Assembly (NCBI GenBank): GCA_011316305.1
Contig: SAUG01000030.1
Coordinates: forward strand, 558,001 to 622,000
From: Rusavskia elegans
Lineage: Eukaryota > Ascomycota > Lecanoromycetes > Teloschistales > Teloschistaceae
Reading direction: 5' to 3'
DNA: 64,000 nucleotides
Each line of letters opens with the position of its first letter. Positions within the stretch are counted from its first letter, which is position 1. Shown here piece after piece: positions 61,193-64,000 of the stretch. The notes below the pieces were generated by a model. That model made no database searches and was not told where the DNA came from. It saw nothing but the letters and a program-made list of their open reading frames with translations. The position numbers and the translations under genes were made by a program.

Positions 61193-64000
61193 AGATAAAT
61201 ATCGAAACGAGTTTAAAAGATACTTTAATAAATACTATAGGACTTCTATTAATTTACTAAAATATCGAATTCGTTATAAAAAGGAAAATAAAGTAATATA
61301 TAGAAATAATATATTATAAATATATTAATTAATTAATAGTTTGCTATAACTATTTTAAATAGTTTTTTCCGATAGTTTTAACGTCTTCGAATATTTATTT
61401 CTAAAGTTAATTAATATCTTCGCGTTAATACTATCGAAGATAATCTAAACTAGATATTTTAGAAAAATAATATTTTAAACTTTTTAAAATAAACGTAGAT
61501 AGTTTATAATATTCCTTTCTATCTAATATCTTCGATCGGAATTAAACGGACTTTTAGTTTTACTAAAAGAATTTATCGGTAAAATCGAATCTAAATAATA
61601 CTAATATATATAAAATAGACGATAATAATTAAATACTATAATTTTACTATAGATTTAAAGTTCGATAAAATATTAGAAAAGTTATAGAATATATTTAATC
61701 GTATAAAAATTGAAAATAGTACTATATTTCTAGAAAGAAATCTATTTAAAAAGATTTTTAAAAATATATTAAATAGATCAATCTAATATACTTTTTACTT
61801 TATACTAGTATAGTAATATATATAGATAATATATTTTTTTAAACTATTATTTTTCGATTTTTATAACTAATTAGATAGTTTAATATTCTATTTTATATTT
61901 TTATTTTTATTTTTATATTTTTTTATATTTTTATCGTTATCTGTTTCTATATTCTCTTTTATATCTTTATTTTAATTATTAAAATTAATACTTTTAGTTA
62001 AATCTTTATTATTTCTAAATTTAGTAATATTTTATATAGAAAAATATCTTTCTATTATCTAATCATTTTTATTAACATTAATATTATTATCGCTATTTTT
62101 ATTCTTTTTTCTATAGAGAAACTTAATATATTTATTAGCTTTATTTTTATTATAACTAAATTCTTTAGTAAATATTATCTATTTTTCTAGAAGGTCTAAA
62201 ATTCTAGCGGATTAAAGTTTTTAGAAACCGATATAATAGATTATTTATTATTAGATAAAATTAATAATTTGATTTATATATTTCATTAAAATTATTCTAT
62301 TCGGGTCGTTAATAGTAATATTAAATTAAAAAAAATATTAGAGATAATTATTTCTATATTAGATAGCTTTATTAAAATTTAATATATAATTTTAATATAT
62401 TATTTTACTTTATTTCTATTTTATCTAATCGATAGTTATCGCCTTTTCTATATTTTCTATAAAAGCTTTAATATATAGTTTATTTTTATAATATAATACG
62501 ATAAATATATCAGTATTTAATATAATATATATTATTTTATTATATTTCTATAAATATTTCTCTTATTTTTTTAATCTATTTTCTAATTTCTAACGTTTTA
62601 TTCTAATACAGCCTTCGTTTTTATATTTATATTTTTCTAGAAATCTATTTTTTTTTTAATTTTTTAAAATATTTATATATTATATTATAGTCTGTAATTT
62701 ATTTTTTATAGAATTTATATTTAATATTAGATTACTTTTTATAATATTTATAGTTTATAACTAATTTAGATTTCGTAAATAGTAGTTTTAATTTAGATAT
62801 AGTAAATAGTATATTAAATAATATAGTAAAATGATATAATTAATATCTATAGAATTATCTAAAAACTTTACGTATTATAATAATAGACTATATTAGAAGT
62901 TAATAAAAATATATAAATTTATTTAATATTTTTATCTTTTAATTATAATATTATCGACGATTATCTAAATATATTTATTTTATTTCTATTTTTCTATTTT
63001 TTAATAATTAATTACTATAATAAAATACTAATATATTATATATCGTATTATATTAAATTTTATTCTATTATTAGTTTTTTATTTCTTTTATTCGTCGTAG
63101 CGTAATATATAGTACGTACGAATCTATATAGAAATAATATATTAAAATAATATAATTAAACGTATAATAATATTAAAACTATTTAAATTAAATAATTAAT
63201 TCTATTCTATAAAAATATAGTAAAAATATAAGAAAATAAAATCGGAAAAGATAAAAGAAAAGATAAAAAAATCTAATAGTATTATAATACCGGTAATATT
63301 TTAGAATAATATATTTTAAATAATCTAACTAATAAATTATCGAAAGAAAAATAAATAGAAGTCTAGAATTATTACTTTTCGAAAAATCTATAAATATTAG
63401 AAAAACTTCGAATTTTTTATTTTTAAAGTATCTTTTATTAAATTATATCGCGAAATTTTTACCGATATCGCTATCGTATATATAAATAAAGGAATCGATA
63501 GAATAAAAAATAAAATATTAGTAGTTTTATAATATATAATAGAAGAATATATAATTTTATTTCTATTAAATAAATATATTATTTAACTATATTATTATAT
63601 ATATCTGACTATATTTATTTTCCATAGATTATTAACTAGCTATAGTCTATATTAAACGTATTACTATTTAGTAGAAAAATATCTAGTTTATTAAAAAATT
63701 TATATAAAATCTAAAGATATAATCGGAAATATAATAATAGTTAATTAATAATAAATTTAAAAAAATTAAAAGTTTTAAAAAAAAGATATATATTTATAAA
63801 ATTATTTAAAAGAAAATAATATTATTTATATAATACCGGTATATAAACCAATTTTTATAGATAACTATTATATAAACTAGTATTAAATAAAATATATTAT
63901 TATTTTATATAACCTATAATTATTTTAATAATTAACTATTAAATATAATTATAAATCGGATTAAATTAGATTTTCGGATCGGATTTTCGAATTAAAGTCT

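Larger units (their letters stand above)
51888..64000 (-). mobile_element. large hAT-like element carrying three nested insertions
   Basis: One end is TAGACTGGCCGTCGGATCGG at 51888; the other (AATTAAAGTCT) coincides with the window edge. Removing the MITE at 53078, the MULE at 54069 and the G element at 60238 leaves about 5.3 kb, close to the 5.4 kb of the 38-kb copy. The order is right interior (52.07-54.06, 59.59-60.24, 61.19-61.8 kb) then left interior (61.8-64 kb). The outer 8-bp duplication cannot be checked. Confidence 0.75.

Noticed and set aside
1..64000. CRISPR arrays, operons, bacterial promoters
   Set aside because: No spaced direct repeats of that type. Introns, RIP and LTR elements show a fungal genome.

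Overview
The window looks like one long AT-rich block from a filamentous ascomycete genome that has undergone repeat-induced point mutation (RIP). CpA and TpG are almost absent, TpA is in great excess and CpG survives. Every recognisable transposon protein is riddled with TAG and TAA stops while its reading frame often stays open to indel-free translation for kilobases. That pattern is C-to-T change on both strands, not ordinary decay. No species can be named from this. Only about 1.3 kb (roughly 35.74-37.00 kb) has normal base composition, and it holds the single intact gene: a 340-residue NAD(P)-dependent reductase with two short introns.

Layout from left to right. 1-6.2 kb: a Ty3/gypsy chromovirus (protease end, RT, RNase H, integrase, chromodomain), then about 2 kb of unexplained coding-like sequence with a tRNA-like gene, then the 3' LTR. 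6.2-26.2 kb: interleaved copies of two small-element groups. One is a hAT-like family with TAGACTGG ends and 8-bp target duplications. The other is a pair of related ~1-kb elements, called F and G here, with a conserved reading frame. 26.4-32.9 kb: a second, nearly complete Ty3/gypsy chromovirus with both LTRs. 32.9-35.7 kb: a truncated MULE. 35.8-36.9 kb: the reductase. 37.7-51.7 kb: hAT-like elements, a 1.3-kb TA-flanked terminal-inverted-repeat element, and minus-strand pieces of Ty3/gypsy elements. 51.9-64 kb: one large hAT-like element split by a hAT-like short copy, a MULE (itself holding two hAT-like copies and one F) and a G element.

The elements are nested, so relative ages can be read from the interruptions. 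Several insertions can be verified inside the window because an uninterrupted paralogue of the target is present. The hAT-like family shows a size ladder (about 0.37-0.47, 2.5, 3.3 and 5.3-5.4 kb), as expected of a parent element and its internal-deletion derivatives. The F/G pair, with its 157-165-residue frame, is the best candidate here for an undescribed element family.
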